From: Deltaproteobacteria bacterium
Lineage (GTDB): Bacteria; Myxococcota_A; UBA9160; UBA4427
DNA length: 64,000 nucleotides
Assembly: GCA_016713665.1 (NCBI GenBank)
Contig: JADJOR010000005.1
Location: forward strand, 682,001-746,000
Direction: 5' to 3'
Shown here: one piece after another, positions 47,148 through 56,040 of the stretch
Numbering within the stretch: position 1 is the stretch's first letter
Layout: each line of letters starts with the position of its first letter
The notes under the pieces: model-generated
Databases searched by the model: none
What the model was told of the DNA's origin: nothing
Seen by the model: the letters and a program-made list of their open reading frames with translations, nothing else
Translations under genes and position numbers: made by a program

Positions 47148-47675
47148 ATGCACGAGCCCGAGCAGGAGCAGGTCCGCGAGGCCCAGCGGGGCGACATCCT
47201 CGCGATGTCGCGGCTGCTCGACGAGCTTTCGCCCTTCGTGGCGCGCCTCTGCGGCGGCATCGCCCTCGAGCACGGGGACGATGCCGCGCAGGAGGCGCTC
47301 GTGCAGATCCTGCGCGATCTGCCGACCCTGCGAGAGCCGGGGGCGCTTCGGGGATGGGCGCGGCGGATCGCGGTGCGCGAGGCGATCCGGCATGCGCAGC
47401 GGGGACGCCGGCACGGCGGCGTCGACGCGCAGGCGATCGACGAGAGCGACTCACGAGCGGTCATCCCGGTCCATGCCGCGGACCCCGCCGTCGCCCTCGA
47501 CGTGCGGTCCGTCCTCGAGCGTCTCTCCCCCGAGCAGCGGGCGATCCTCGTGCTGCGCGATCTCGAGGGACTCTCCGAGGACGAGGCCGCGGCCCAGCTC
47601 GGCGTCGCGACGGGGACCGTCAAGTCGCGCCTCGCGCGCGCGAGAGAGGCTTTCAGAAAGAGGTGGACGGAATGA
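47148..47675 (+). CDS. ECF-type RNA polymerase sigma factor
   Basis: A 175-residue extracytoplasmic-function sigma factor. Region 2 has DDAAQEALVQILRDLPTL and GWARRIAVREAIRH for -10 recognition and core binding. Region 4 has LSPEQRAILVLRDLEGLS then AAQLGVATGTVKSRLARAR, the -35 reading helix-turn-helix. There is no C-terminal SnoaL or TPR extension, and no obvious anti-sigma gene follows. Instead an SRPBCC gene overlaps it by ATGA. It is divergent from an AhpD-like redox gene. Such an arrangement suggests response to oxidative or lipophilic stress; the activating signal is unknown. Confidence 0.93.
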   Translation: MHEPEQEQVREAQRGDILAMSRLLDELSPFVARLCGGIALEHGDDAAQEALVQILRDLPTLREPGALRGWARRIAVREAIRHAQRGRRHGGVDAQAIDESDSRAVIPVHAADPAVALDVRSVLERLSPEQRAILVLRDLEGLSEDEAAAQLGVATGTVKSRLARAREAFRKRWTE

Positions 47676-48196
47676 GCGGAACACCGACTCCGCCCTCGGC
47701 CCCCTGGCCGAGCGCCCACATCGACGCCGTCGCGCGCCTGCGCGCGATCGCCGCGGCGCGGCCCCATCTCGCCTATCGCGAGCGGACCGTCGCGGCGCCC
47801 TTCGAGCTCGTCTGGTCGATCTTCGGCGATCTCGAACACGCCGTCCCCGAGTTCGACCGGTACGTCCGCTGGATCCGCATCACCGCGCGGGACGGGGAGC
47901 GACTCGCCCTCGAATCGGGCGGACCGGTTCCCGGACTCCGGATGCGCTTCGAGGCGATCCATCGACCGGGCTTTTGCGTCATGCGCGCCTTCGCGGCCGA
48001 GGTCGGCATGGCCGCTTCGCCCATCGGCCCCGCTGCGACGCGCATCGCGCATTTCGAGGGCTCGCGATTCCTCGGCCCCGTCGGACGTTGGCTCTTCCTG
48101 CGAACGATCGGCGGCGAGCTCGAGACGGTCGCGCGCCTGTGTGAGGCGCGGAGCGAAGCGACCGCGCGGGATGCGGCGGCGACGGGAGCGGGCTAA
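47672..48196 (+). CDS. SRPBCC (START-like) family protein
   Basis: A 174-residue soluble protein. Its ATG overlaps the sigma factor stop (ATGA). The helix-grip core has YRERTVAAPFELVWSIFGDLE, VRWIRITARDGERLALES and MRFEAIHRPGFCVMRAF, ending in GRWLFLRTIGGELETVARL. These domains bind hydrophobic ligands. Because it is translationally coupled to the sigma factor in the place where an anti-sigma gene is usual, it could sense a ligand for the sigma factor; that is inference from position only. Confidence 0.82.
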   Translation: MSGTPTPPSAPWPSAHIDAVARLRAIAAARPHLAYRERTVAAPFELVWSIFGDLEHAVPEFDRYVRWIRITARDGERLALESGGPVPGLRMRFEAIHRPGFCVMRAFAAEVGMAASPIGPAATRIAHFEGSRFLGPVGRWLFLRTIGGELETVARLCEARSEATARDAAATGAG

Positions 48197-48219
48197 GCCT
48201 CGGTTCGACCGGCGCCGCG

Positions 48220-49518
48220 ATGGACCGGGGAAACGAGGCGAGCTTGTTCAGGGGTTGGCGCATCGTCGGCGTGAGCGCGCTGGCCCAGGGCGTCTCGGTC
48301 GGCTCGACCTTCTACGTCTACGGGACCTTCCTGAAGCCCCTCGCCGCGGAGTTCGACGCCTCGCGGCTCGCGGTGACCCTGGGGCTCACGCTGCTCACCG
48401 TCGTCCAGGGCCTCGTCGCCCCCCTGATCGGCCGGGCCTTCGACGGCGGCTCGCCGCGGACGCTCATGCTCACGGGCGTCGCGTGCCACGCACTCGGGCT
48501 CGCGCTCCTGTCGCAGATCACGGCCTTCTGGCAGGCAGGCCTGCTCTTCGTGCTCCCGATCGCGATGGGCGCCCATCTCTTCGGCCCGCTCGCGACGAGC
48601 ACCGTCGTGAACCGCTGGTTCGTCCGCCGCCGCGGCCAGGCCCTCGGCATCGCCTCCCTCGGCTCGTCGCTCGGCGGCGCCGCCTTTCCCGCGATTGCCG
48701 CCGCGCTGATCGCCGCCTTCGACTGGCGCGGTGCGTTCGGTGCGATGGGCCTGGGCATCCTGCTGCTGATGCTGCCGATCGCGTGGATCCTGGTCGGCAA
48801 GCCCGAGGACGTCGGCGAGACCCCGGACGGGGATCCCGGCCCCGGCGCCGACGCGACGGCGGAGATGGGTACGCCGAACGCGAACGGCGCGCTCACGAGC
48901 GTCGACGCCGAGCTCGCGGCGGCCGCCGCGGTCACGACGCGCAGCCTGCTGCGCGACCGGAGCTTCTGGGCGATCAGCATTGCGATCGGCTTCGGCTACT
49001 GCCCGGTCAGCGTGCTGCTCGCGCACCTCGTCCCCTACGCGACGGATGCAGGCATCTCGGCTTCGCGCGCCGCCGTCGTCATGACCTGCTATGCGCTCTC
49101 GGGCGCCTTCGGCCGGGTCTTCCTCGGCTGGCTGTGCGACCGCATCGATCCGCGCGCGGTGGTCTGGCTCGACTACGCCTGGTTCGGGCTCGCCTGGATC
49201 GGGCTGCTCTCCCCGCCCTCCTTCGGCACGCTGCTCTTCACGGGCATCGCCGCCGGCATCGCCGTCGGCGGCATCACGCCGGTCTGGGCCGCGCTGACCG
49301 GCGCCGTCTACGGTCGCATGGCCTTCGGCCGCGCGATGGGCCTCATGAACTTCGTCATGCTGCCCTTCAGCGTGATCGGCGCCCCGATCGCCGCGCGCCT
49401 CTTCGACGTCACCGGCAGCTACCGCCTCGCCTTCGCGAGCTTCTTCGTCTGCTTCGTGCTCGGCGCAGTCGCGATCGCCTTCCTGCGGCCGCCCGCGCGG
49501 GCGCTCCGAGCGGCCTAA
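48220..49518 (+). CDS. MFS transporter, monocarboxylate/oxalate-formate type
   Basis: A 432-residue integral membrane protein with 12 predicted helices. The opening FRGWRIVGVSALAQGVSVGSTFYVYG and a central charged loop (EDVGETPDGDPG, about 200-235) match the OFA/MCT branch of the major facilitator superfamily, which moves mono- and dicarboxylates with protons. NRWFVRRRGQALGIA is the conserved loop after helix 4. It lies 23 bases after the SRPBCC gene and overlaps the convergent PEP-mutase-family gene by four bases. The substrate cannot be told from sequence. Confidence 0.92.
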   Translation: MDRGNEASLFRGWRIVGVSALAQGVSVGSTFYVYGTFLKPLAAEFDASRLAVTLGLTLLTVVQGLVAPLIGRAFDGGSPRTLMLTGVACHALGLALLSQITAFWQAGLLFVLPIAMGAHLFGPLATSTVVNRWFVRRRGQALGIASLGSSLGGAAFPAIAAALIAAFDWRGAFGAMGLGILLLMLPIAWILVGKPEDVGETPDGDPGPGADATAEMGTPNANGALTSVDAELAAAAAVTTRSLLRDRSFWAISIAIGFGYCPVSVLLAHLVPYATDAGISASRAAVVMTCYALSGAFGRVFLGWLCDRIDPRAVVWLDYAWFGLAWIGLLSPPSFGTLLFTGIAAGIAVGGITPVWAALTGAVYGRMAFGRAMGLMNFVMLPFSVIGAPIAARLFDVTGSYRLAFASFFVCFVLGAVAIAFLRPPARALRAA

Positions 49519-50382
49519 CCGCGTCCGGGCTTCGGCAGCATCCCGTATTCGACGGCCAGGCGCGCGGCGGCGGGCGTGCCCATCACCTCGTGGAACTGCT
49601 CCCACGAGAGCGAGCGCCCTTCGGCTCCGGCGATGAAGCCCTCGCGGCGCAGCTCGACGAGCAGGTCGCGAATCAGCTTCGCCGAAATCTGGAAGACGTC
49701 GTTGTCCATCACGAACTTCACGCCCGCCTGCGCGAGGGCCGGCGGCGGCGCGACGTTGCGGCGATCGACGCAGTAGAGCGGCCGCGGGAGCTGGCCCTTC
49801 CGCGCGAGGATCGCCTCGTAGCCGTGGCGCACGGGAAAGAGCACGTCCGCGCCGAGCTCCGCGAAGGAGGCCAGGCGATCCCACGCCCGCTCGGGCTCCG
49901 CGGCGTAGGAGCGCGCGACGACGACGAGATCTCCATCGCCCCGGCCATCGATCGCCGCCCGCACCCGCGAGCGAGCGCGCTCGTCGTCGATCAACACGTC
50001 CGCGTGTCCGGGAAAGCCCTTGCGACCGCCCTCGATGTCGTCGACGTGGACCCCCGCGATCCCCACCCGGCTCGCGACCGAGACCGAGCGGGCCACCGCG
50101 AGCGGCGTCCCCCCGCAGTCGTCGAGATCTGCGAAGGAAGGAACCCCGACCGCCATCGCGACGTCGCGCGCGTGGCCGAGCAGATCGCTGACGTTGCCGA
50201 TGCCATGGTCCGAGAGCCCGAGGGCGATCGCGAGGGAGCCCGCGCTCTCGACGTCGATCACGCCGAAGCCCGCCTGCTCGGCCATGCGCGCCGTGAGCGC
50301 GTCGTGGACGCAAGGAACGACGAGAAAGCCCGGCTCGGCGAGGACCTGCCGCAGCCGCGCGCCGGGACTCCGGGCGCGTCAT
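49515..50382 (-). CDS. PEP mutase/isocitrate lyase superfamily enzyme, 5' frameshift
   Basis: A TIM-barrel enzyme of about 288 residues if reconstructed. The main frame gives RLRQVLAEPGFLVVPCVHDAL, then ARMAEQAGFGVIDVE, FADLDDCGG, HVDDIEGGRKG and GADVLFPV. An ATG with GGGAG at 50382 begins correctly, but is one frame away from this body, so one base is missing or extra between about 50357 and 50379. The longest unshifted start is 50285, which would remove the first beta strand. The KKCGH loop with its catalytic Cys, needed by isocitrate and methylisocitrate lyases, is replaced by GRKGFPGHAD, so a lyase of that kind is unlikely; a hydrolase or mutase activity is possible. Confidence 0.85.
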
Positions 50383-50560
50383 CGGGGATCTCCCTGCGAT
50401 CGGTCGATCGGATTGCCGTTCTCGAGCCTCATCGGATTCGCCTCCCGAGCACGGCCGCCGCGAGGACGCTCCGGCCGCGATCGGAGATAGCAGGGGCGCC
50501 GGGCGTGGAAAAGGCGGGTTCCCGCTACCGTCGTGTTCTACACCGCGCGGAGACCCATCG

Positions 50561-52018
50561 ATGAAGCCTTCGAGCCCGAGCCTTTCCTCATTCTTCTCGA
50601 CGTTCCTCGCCGGCCTCGCCGGCCTCGCACTGCCCGCACTCGCCGCCCCGGCCGCCGCCGACGCGCTCCGCCCCGACCAGCAGGCGTTCCGCGCGCTCTA
50701 CCGCGAGCTCGTCGAGACGAATACGACGCTCTCCGCCGGAAGCTGCACGGCGGCCGCCGAGAAGATGGCCGCGCGTTTGAGCGCGGCGGGGCTCCCGAAG
50801 CGGGACCTCCATCTCGTGGTCGTCCCCGAGAAGCCGAAGGAGGGCAACCTCGTCGCGGTGCTCCCGGGCAGCGACCCGAAGCTCCGGCCGATCCTGCTCC
50901 TCGCCCACATCGACGTCGTCGAGGCGAAGCGGGAGGACTGGGCGCGCGATCCCTTCACGCTGGTCGAGGAGGACGGCTTCTTCTACGGGCGCGGCGTCGC
51001 CGACGACAAGGCGATGGCGGCGATCTGGGTCGACACGCTGATCCGCCTCGTCGAGTCCGGCGAGCGACCGAAGCGCACGCTCAAGCTCGCCCTGACCTGC
51101 GGCGAGGAGACGATCGGCGCGTTCAACGGCGCCGAACATCTCTCGAAGAACCATCGCGACCTGATCGATGCCGCCTTCGCCCTCAACGAAGGCGCCGCGG
51201 GCATCCTCGACGAAAAAGGCAACCGCATCCTGCTGACGCTGCAGGTCGGCGAGAAGACGGCCCAGAACTATCGCCTCGAGGTGACGAATCCGGGCGGCCA
51301 CAGCTCGATCCCGGTCAAGGACAACGCGATCCACCGCCTGGCCTCCGCCCTCACCCGCATCGCCGCGCACGAGTTCCCGATCGAGCTCTCCGACACGACC
51401 CGCGGCTATTTCGCGAAGACCGCGGAGCTCGTCGGCGGCGAGATGGGCGCGGCGATGAAGGCGCTGCTCGCGAATCCCGCCGACGCGAAGGCCCTCGCGA
51501 TCGTCGCGAGCGATCGCCGCTACAACGCGTCGCTTCGCACGACCTGCGTCGCGACGATGCTCGAAGGGGGCCACGCGACGAACGCGCTTCCGCAGCGCGC
51601 GCGGGCGAACGTGAACTGCCGCATCTATCCGGGGACGACGCCGGAGACGGTGCGCCAGGAGCTGGCGCGCCTGGTCGCCGACCCCGAGGTCGCGATCACG
51701 ATCCCGGAGATCCGCGGCCCCGTCGCGAAGACGCCGCCGCTCTCGCCCGCGATCCTCGCGCCGATCGAGCGGGTCTCGGCGAAGCACTACCCGGGGCTGC
51801 CGATCGTCCCGATCCTGCAGCCCGGCGCGACCGACGCCCAGTTCACGAGCAACGCGGACATTCCGACCTACGGCATCGGCGGGATCTTCTTCGAGAGCGA
51901 CGGCGGCGGGGCGCATGGACTGAACGAGCGGCTGCGCGTCCGCTCGCTCTACGACGGGCGCGACTATCTGCACGATCTCGTGAAGGCCTACGCCGACGAG
52001 ACGACGACGTTGCCCTAG
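50561..52018 (+). CDS. Exported M20-family zinc metallopeptidase
   Basis: A 485-residue dizinc peptidase. A signal peptide runs to about APAAADA. Metal and catalytic residues are visible in order: LLLAHIDVV (HxD), YGRGVADDKAM (bridging Asp), LTCGEET (catalytic Glu pair) and later NVNCRIYPG and FTSNADIP with the final His/Glu region near GGAHGLNE. The dimerisation lid domain is inserted at about 225-340. M20 enzymes cleave dipeptides or N-acyl amino acids. The exported location suggests peptide or acylated amino acid degradation in the periplasm. There are no obvious operon partners; the gene ends 64 bases from a convergent membrane protein gene. Confidence 0.92.
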   Translation: MKPSSPSLSSFFSTFLAGLAGLALPALAAPAAADALRPDQQAFRALYRELVETNTTLSAGSCTAAAEKMAARLSAAGLPKRDLHLVVVPEKPKEGNLVAVLPGSDPKLRPILLLAHIDVVEAKREDWARDPFTLVEEDGFFYGRGVADDKAMAAIWVDTLIRLVESGERPKRTLKLALTCGEETIGAFNGAEHLSKNHRDLIDAAFALNEGAAGILDEKGNRILLTLQVGEKTAQNYRLEVTNPGGHSSIPVKDNAIHRLASALTRIAAHEFPIELSDTTRGYFAKTAELVGGEMGAAMKALLANPADAKALAIVASDRRYNASLRTTCVATMLEGGHATNALPQRARANVNCRIYPGTTPETVRQELARLVADPEVAITIPEIRGPVAKTPPLSPAILAPIERVSAKHYPGLPIVPILQPGATDAQFTSNADIPTYGIGGIFFESDGGGAHGLNERLRVRSLYDGRDYLHDLVKAYADETTTLP

Positions 52019-52082
52019 CCGGTCGCGCGGTCCCCGATCCGAACGGGCTGCCGGATGGGCGCGGCGAGCCTTGCGTTCCGCA

Positions 52083-52538
52083 TCAGGTCTCGGAACGACC
52101 TCGCGACAACGCGGCGATGCCGATCGCGGTCGCCACGAGGGCCGACACGACGACGACCCACATGCCGAGACCCACGGTCTGGAAGAAGACCCGTGCGAGC
52201 GTGAAGAGTCCGAAGAGCAGGATCGCGAGCCCCGACAGCAGCGACGCGAAGGGCACGAGGCGCGGCGCGAGGAGGCTGCTCGCGACGAGCGCCGCCCCGG
52301 CGGCGGGGATGATGATCAGGAGCCCGCGCGACGGACCGGCGAGCGCGTTCACGACCGTCCCCGAGCTGAACATCAACGAGAGCCCGGAGACGACGGCCAC
52401 TTCGCCGAAGCGCAGCCACGGCAGGAAGAAGCCGATCAGGAGCCCGAGCCCCGCCACGAAGCCCACGGCCCGTGCGCCCTGCTGACCGATCGAGCTGCGC
52501 CCGTCCCCGTTCGAAGAGAGAGGTTGCGATGTCGCCAT
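52083..52538 (-). CDS. Small four-helix membrane protein, unknown function
   Basis: A 151-residue protein with four predicted transmembrane helices: VGFVAGLGLLIGFFLPWL, LLIIIPAAGAALVASSLL, FASLLSGLAILLFGLFTL and MWVVVVSALVATAIGIAAL. A polar 22-residue N-terminus precedes the first. The pattern of a helix ending in FLPW followed by a short loop is common in small bacterial membrane proteins of unknown function. No functional motif is visible and the neighbours give no clue. Confidence 0.78.
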   Translation of the reverse strand: MATSQPLSSNGDGRSSIGQQGARAVGFVAGLGLLIGFFLPWLRFGEVAVVSGLSLMFSSGTVVNALAGPSRGLLIIIPAAGAALVASSLLAPRLVPFASLLSGLAILLFGLFTLARVFFQTVGLGMWVVVVSALVATAIGIAALSRGRSET

Positions 52539-52626
52539 GCCGCGACCGTATCAAAGCGCGCGCGCGCGTGCCCCGGCGGCTGGACGGCGGCCGAAGGAGG
52601 GAGTCGGTCGAGGGTCGCCCCCAACC

Positions 52627-53022
52627 TCATGGAAGGCGCACCAGCTTGCCCTTTCGCCGGACGATGTTCTTGTAGTCCCACTGGATCGCTCGAGCTTTGG
52701 CCAGCCAGCGCTTCAGGTCCTTCCTGCTGACCTCGGCCGTCGTCGTGTAGCGGGCTTCGGCCGCCTTGAAGCTGCCCTCGCTCTTCAGCCCCTCTTCATC
52801 GAAGGACTGACCGCTCCAGAAGAGCAGGCGCACCGAGCCCTTGAGCTTGCTGTATCCGACCACCGGATTTCCCTCGAGAAACCACACGGGATGGGCGTGC
52901 CAGAGCTTGTTCTCGGCTTCCGGCAGAGCCCGGTCGATCTCCCGCGCCAGGAGATCACAGACCTCCCGATCCGTCGCAGCCTGCTTCTTGTTGTACTCGT
53001 CGATGTCCGGATGCAGAGCCAT
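52627..53022 (-). CDS. DUF1801 domain protein (ECF42 cluster)
   Basis: A 131-residue soluble protein. It begins MALHPDIDEYNKKQ and has ENKLWHAHPVWFLEGNPVVGY, then VRLLFWSGQSFDEEGL, matching short DUF1801 proteins. The function is unknown. The start at 53022 is 6 bases after the AHSA1 gene stop, so it is the last gene of the seven-gene run that includes the ECF42 sigma factor. DUF1801 proteins often accompany DGPF-domain proteins in such clusters. Confidence 0.85.
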   Translation of the reverse strand: MALHPDIDEYNKKQAATDREVCDLLAREIDRALPEAENKLWHAHPVWFLEGNPVVGYSKLKGSVRLLFWSGQSFDEEGLKSEGSFKAAEARYTTTAEVSRKDLKRWLAKARAIQWDYKNIVRRKGKLVRLP

Positions 53023-53027
53023 CCCGG

Positions 53028-53489
53028 TCAGCCCTCGCAGAGCGCCGCGAGCTGATCCGTCACGACCCCCCAACCCTCGGCGAAGCCCATCTCGGCGTGG
53101 TGCTTCATCGCCGCCTCGTCCCAATGACGGGACCAGGCCGTGAGCCGCGTCCCGGCGCCATCGGGCGCGAGCTCGAAGCAGCCGGCCATGAAGGGCGTCT
53201 GCGGAATCCACCCGGCCTTGAACGCGTCGCTGAAGACGAAGCGCCGACCGGGCTCGACCTCGAGCAGGATCCCCGCGACCGACGACTCCTCGCCGGGATT
53301 CGGCCCGCGCATGACCGTGTGGAAGGCGCCGCCGGCGCGCCACTCGAGCGCGACGATCTCCGTCCGCCATGGCTTCGGGCACCACCACTCCGCGAGCCGC
53401 TCCGTCACGACCTGCCAGACCCGCTCGGGCCTGGCCGCGATCCGCCGCTCGACCGTCAGCTGCCAGCCGTTCTGCTCGTTCCCGCTCAT
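53028..53489 (-). CDS. SRPBCC/AHSA1 domain protein (ECF42 cluster)
   Basis: A 153-residue protein of the AHSA1 branch of the START-like fold. It begins WQLTVERRIAARPERVWQVV, followed by WWCPKPWRTEIVAL, GGAFHTVMRGP and FSDAFKAGWIP, and ends with a long helix HWDEAAMKHHAEMGFAEGWG. Members bind small lipophilic molecules. The start overlaps the stop of the DGPF gene upstream by 4 bases. AHSA1 proteins are a regular partner of ECF42 sigma factors. Confidence 0.9.
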   Translation of the reverse strand: MSGNEQNGWQLTVERRIAARPERVWQVVTERLAEWWCPKPWRTEIVALEWRAGGAFHTVMRGPNPGEESSVAGILLEVEPGRRFVFSDAFKAGWIPQTPFMAGCFELAPDGAGTRLTAWSRHWDEAAMKHHAEMGFAEGWGVVTDQLAALCEG

Positions 53490-53968
53490 CGCGCGCCTCC
53501 TTCATTCCCATCGTCCCGCTCGTCTCGACTGTCTCGACGATCTCCACCGTCTCGTCTCGCGAAAGCCCGATCCCCGGGCGCCGCCTCCATGCCCGTGGCC
53601 CGATAGCGGCGCTCTTCGGGCAGGCCCTCCTCGATCGGCCGGACCTCGATGCTCCCGAGCCGCGCCGAGGGCCAGCGGGCCGCGAGGGCGATGGCCTCCG
53701 CGCGATCGCGTGCCTCGATCAGGAAGAAGCCGCCGAGCTGCTCCTTCGTGTCGGCAAACGGTCCATCGACGACCGCGAGGCGGCCGCCCCGGACCTGGAG
53801 CGTCGCCGCCGTCCGTGCGCTCTGCAGCGGATCCGCCCGGACGAGATGCCCGCCCTTCTCGAGGATCTCGAGATAGGCGAGGGTCTCGCTCCGCAGCGCG
53901 TCCCACTCCGATCGGGAGAGCGCATCGAGAACCGCCTGCTCTTCGTAGGCCAGACAGAGAAACTTCAT
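53486..53968 (-). CDS. YCII-related DGPF-domain protein (ECF42 cluster)
   Basis: A 160-residue protein. The first 110 residues are a YCII-like ferredoxin-fold domain with the DGPF signature in VVDGPFADTKEQLGGFFLIE. The last 40 are Arg/Asp-rich and probably disordered. DGPF proteins are the hallmark partners of ECF42 sigma factors; their role is not established, though stress or secondary-metabolite functions have been proposed. The MKFLCLAYEE start is typical of the family. Confidence 0.92.
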   Translation of the reverse strand: MKFLCLAYEEQAVLDALSRSEWDALRSETLAYLEILEKGGHLVRADPLQSARTAATLQVRGGRLAVVDGPFADTKEQLGGFFLIEARDRAEAIALAARWPSARLGSIEVRPIEEGLPEERRYRATGMEAAPGDRAFARRDGGDRRDSRDERDDGNEGGAR

Positions 53969-53995
53969 CCGCAGCCTCCTTCCCCCGCCATCGCC

Positions 53996-54496
53996 TCAAT
54001 CGCCCCGAAAGGCCGCCTCGAGGGCCGCGAGCTCGAGCTTCTTCATCGGCATGAAGGCCGCGACGACCCTGGCGACACGCGCCGGATCCGGGTCCGTCAT
54101 CATCGCGCCGAGCCGGCGCGGCACGATCTGCCACGAGAGGCCGAAGCGATCCTCGAGCCAGCCACACTGCGACTCTGCCCCGCCCCCGGCGAGGAGCGCC
54201 GACCAGAGCCGATCGATCTCCGCCTGATCGTCGCACGCGACCGAGAGCGAGCAGGCCTCCGAGAGCGGAAAGACCGGGCCGCCGTTCAGGAGCTGGAACG
54301 CCACGCCGTCGAGCACCAGCTCGACCATCAGCGCCCGGCCGTCGGGCTGGCGGCTGATCGCGGTGATGCGCGAGTTCGGGAGGAGCGAGACATAGTAGTT
54401 CGCCGCTTCCTCGCCCTGGGAGTCGAACCAGAGGCAGGTCGTCACCTTCTGGCGATTCGGCTCGTAGCTCGTCCGATCGATCGCGTCGTTCGCCAT
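53996..54496 (-). CDS. PhnB-like VOC domain protein (ECF42 cluster)
   Basis: A 166-residue protein of the PhnB/3-demethylubiquinone-methyltransferase-like VOC subgroup. It starts KVTTCLWFDSQGEEAANYYVSLLPNS; the second half has FGLSWQIVPRRLGAM and a C-terminal helix MKKLELAALEAAF, all standard for the group. GGAGA precedes ATG 54496, two bases after the sigma factor stop. Despite old annotations, these are not proven methyltransferases. They commonly sit with ECF42 sigma factors. Confidence 0.92.
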   Translation of the reverse strand: MANDAIDRTSYEPNRQKVTTCLWFDSQGEEAANYYVSLLPNSRITAISRQPDGRALMVELVLDGVAFQLLNGGPVFPLSEACSLSVACDDQAEIDRLWSALLAGGGAESQCGWLEDRFGLSWQIVPRRLGAMMTDPDPARVARVVAAFMPMKKLELAALEAAFRGD

Positions 54497-54498
54497 CG

Positions 54499-55806
54499 TC
54501 ACGTCTCCTTCTCCACCATAAGGCTCTCCACCCGACGCTCTGCGTTCGTCTCCGACGGCTTCGCCGGCTGCAGCGTGTTGCGACGCCGATCGAGATGGCG
54601 GCGCACGGCGGGATCGCGCTCGAGCCCCATCGCCCGCTCGAACGCGCGCGCGGCGTCGTCTGTCTTCCCGACGCGGGCGAGGAGCTCCGCGCGCGCGGCC
54701 CAATAGGGCTGATAGTCGTCGAGGGCCCGGTCGCTCGAGACGGTGTCGAGCGCCGCGAGCCCGGCCTCGGGGCCGCGCAGCTCGGCGAGGGCGATCGCGC
54801 GATTGACCGCGACGACCGGTGAGCCCGTCGACGCGAAGAGCGCTTCGTAGAGCAGAAAGATCGCGCTCCAGTCCGAGCGACCGTGTCGCCGCCGCGCTGC
54901 ATGGGCCGATTGAACCGCCGCCTCGAGCTGGAAGCGGCCGGATCCGGGCAGCCGGCTCGCCCGCAAGAGCAGCGCCTCCGCTTCGTCGATGAGCGCCCCG
55001 TCCCAATCCCCCGGCTCCTGCTCGGCGAGCGGGACGTACTGGCCGCTCTCGTCGCGCCGCGCACGCCGGCGCGCCTGGGCGTGGAGCATGAGCGAGAGGA
55101 GGCCCAGGCCCTCGGCCTCCTCGGGGAGCAGCGCGACGACGATCCGGCCCAGGCCGATCGCGTCGTCGGCGAGATTCCGGCGGCGGGCATCCGCTCCGCG
55201 CGGGTCGAGCCAGCCCTCGGCATAGGTCGCATAGATCGCGTCGAGCACGTCGGCGAGGCGGGGCGCCAGCTCGGGACCGCCCGGCACCTCGAAGGGAATC
55301 CCGGCCTCGCGGATCTTGCGCTTCGCGCGCACGAGACGTTGACCCATCGTCGCGGGGGAGGTCAAAAACGCCGAGGCGATCGTCGCCGCATCGAAGCCGA
55401 GGACCGTCTGCAGGATCAGGGGTGCACGGATGCCCGCATCGATCGCCGGATGAGCGCAAGCGAACATCAAGGCGAGCCGCTCGTCGGGGATCTCGGGCTC
55501 GGGGACCGACGCGAGCTCCTCGGCGAGCCAGGCGAGATCGCCGGCGGCGCTCTCCGCCGTGCGCGCGCGGCGCACGCGATCGACGAGGCGTCGCCGCGCG
55601 ACGGTGAGCAGCCAGGCCTCCGGGCTGCGCGGGACGCCTTTGATCGGCCAATCCTCGAGCGCCGCCGCGAAGGCCTCCGCGAGCGCGTCCTCCGCGCCGG
55701 CCACGTCGCGGCTGCGCGACGCGAGCAGCGCGACGAGCTTCCCGTAGCCCTCGCGCGCGATCGCCTCGGCGACCGCGCGCGCTTCGCGGGCGGCGGACGC
55801 CGTCAC
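54499..55806 (-). CDS. ECF42-type sigma factor with C-terminal TPR-like domain
   Basis: A 435-residue sigma factor. Residues 1-180 hold regions 2 and 4 (EDALAEAFAAALEDWP, WLLTVARRRLVDRVRRA, and a region 4 with FLTSPATMGQRLVRAKRKIRE). The remaining 250 residues are the TPR-like extension of the ECF42 group: LLSLMLHAQARRRAR, SDWSAIFLLYEAL, VVAVNRAIALAE. The GTG start at 55806 overlaps the DUF1428 stop by 4 bases. ECF42 members have no anti-sigma factor; the C-terminal domain is thought to regulate them. The surrounding DGPF genes are the expected targets. Confidence 0.93.
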   Translation of the reverse strand: MTASAAREARAVAEAIAREGYGKLVALLASRSRDVAGAEDALAEAFAAALEDWPIKGVPRSPEAWLLTVARRRLVDRVRRARTAESAAGDLAWLAEELASVPEPEIPDERLALMFACAHPAIDAGIRAPLILQTVLGFDAATIASAFLTSPATMGQRLVRAKRKIREAGIPFEVPGGPELAPRLADVLDAIYATYAEGWLDPRGADARRRNLADDAIGLGRIVVALLPEEAEGLGLLSLMLHAQARRRARRDESGQYVPLAEQEPGDWDGALIDEAEALLLRASRLPGSGRFQLEAAVQSAHAARRRHGRSDWSAIFLLYEALFASTGSPVVAVNRAIALAELRGPEAGLAALDTVSSDRALDDYQPYWAARAELLARVGKTDDAARAFERAMGLERDPAVRRHLDRRRNTLQPAKPSETNAERRVESLMVEKET

Positions 55807-56027
55807 GCCTTCTTCCGCAGATCCACGACGACCTCGCCGGGACGGAGCTTCACGCTCTGCGGGAACGAAGTCTGCTTGCCCGGCTTCACGTCCTCCGCGA
55901 TGCATTCGCGGTACTCGAGCGCGCCGTGCTCGAGCCAGATCTGCCCCGCTTTGCGGGCGAGGCGGCGATGGGCCGCCTTGTTCTTCCTGGGAATCGGAAG
56001 CACGAAGCCGTCGACATAACGAGCCAT
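55803..56027 (-). CDS. DUF1428 protein, truncated at the C-terminus
   Basis: A 74-residue protein. MARYVDGFVLPIPRKNKAAH, EHGALEYREC and DVKPGKQTSFPQSVKL are the N-terminal two thirds of DUF1428, which is normally about 115 to 120 residues. Here it stops after GEVVVDLRKKA, losing the last strand and helices. The stop overlaps the sigma factor GTG, so the truncation may have occurred as the gene order became compact, or the remainder was deleted. The function of the family is unknown. Confidence 0.85.
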   Translation of the reverse strand: MARYVDGFVLPIPRKNKAAHRRLARKAGQIWLEHGALEYRECIAEDVKPGKQTSFPQSVKLRPGEVVVDLRKKA

Positions 56028-56040
56028 GGAAGACCTCCTT

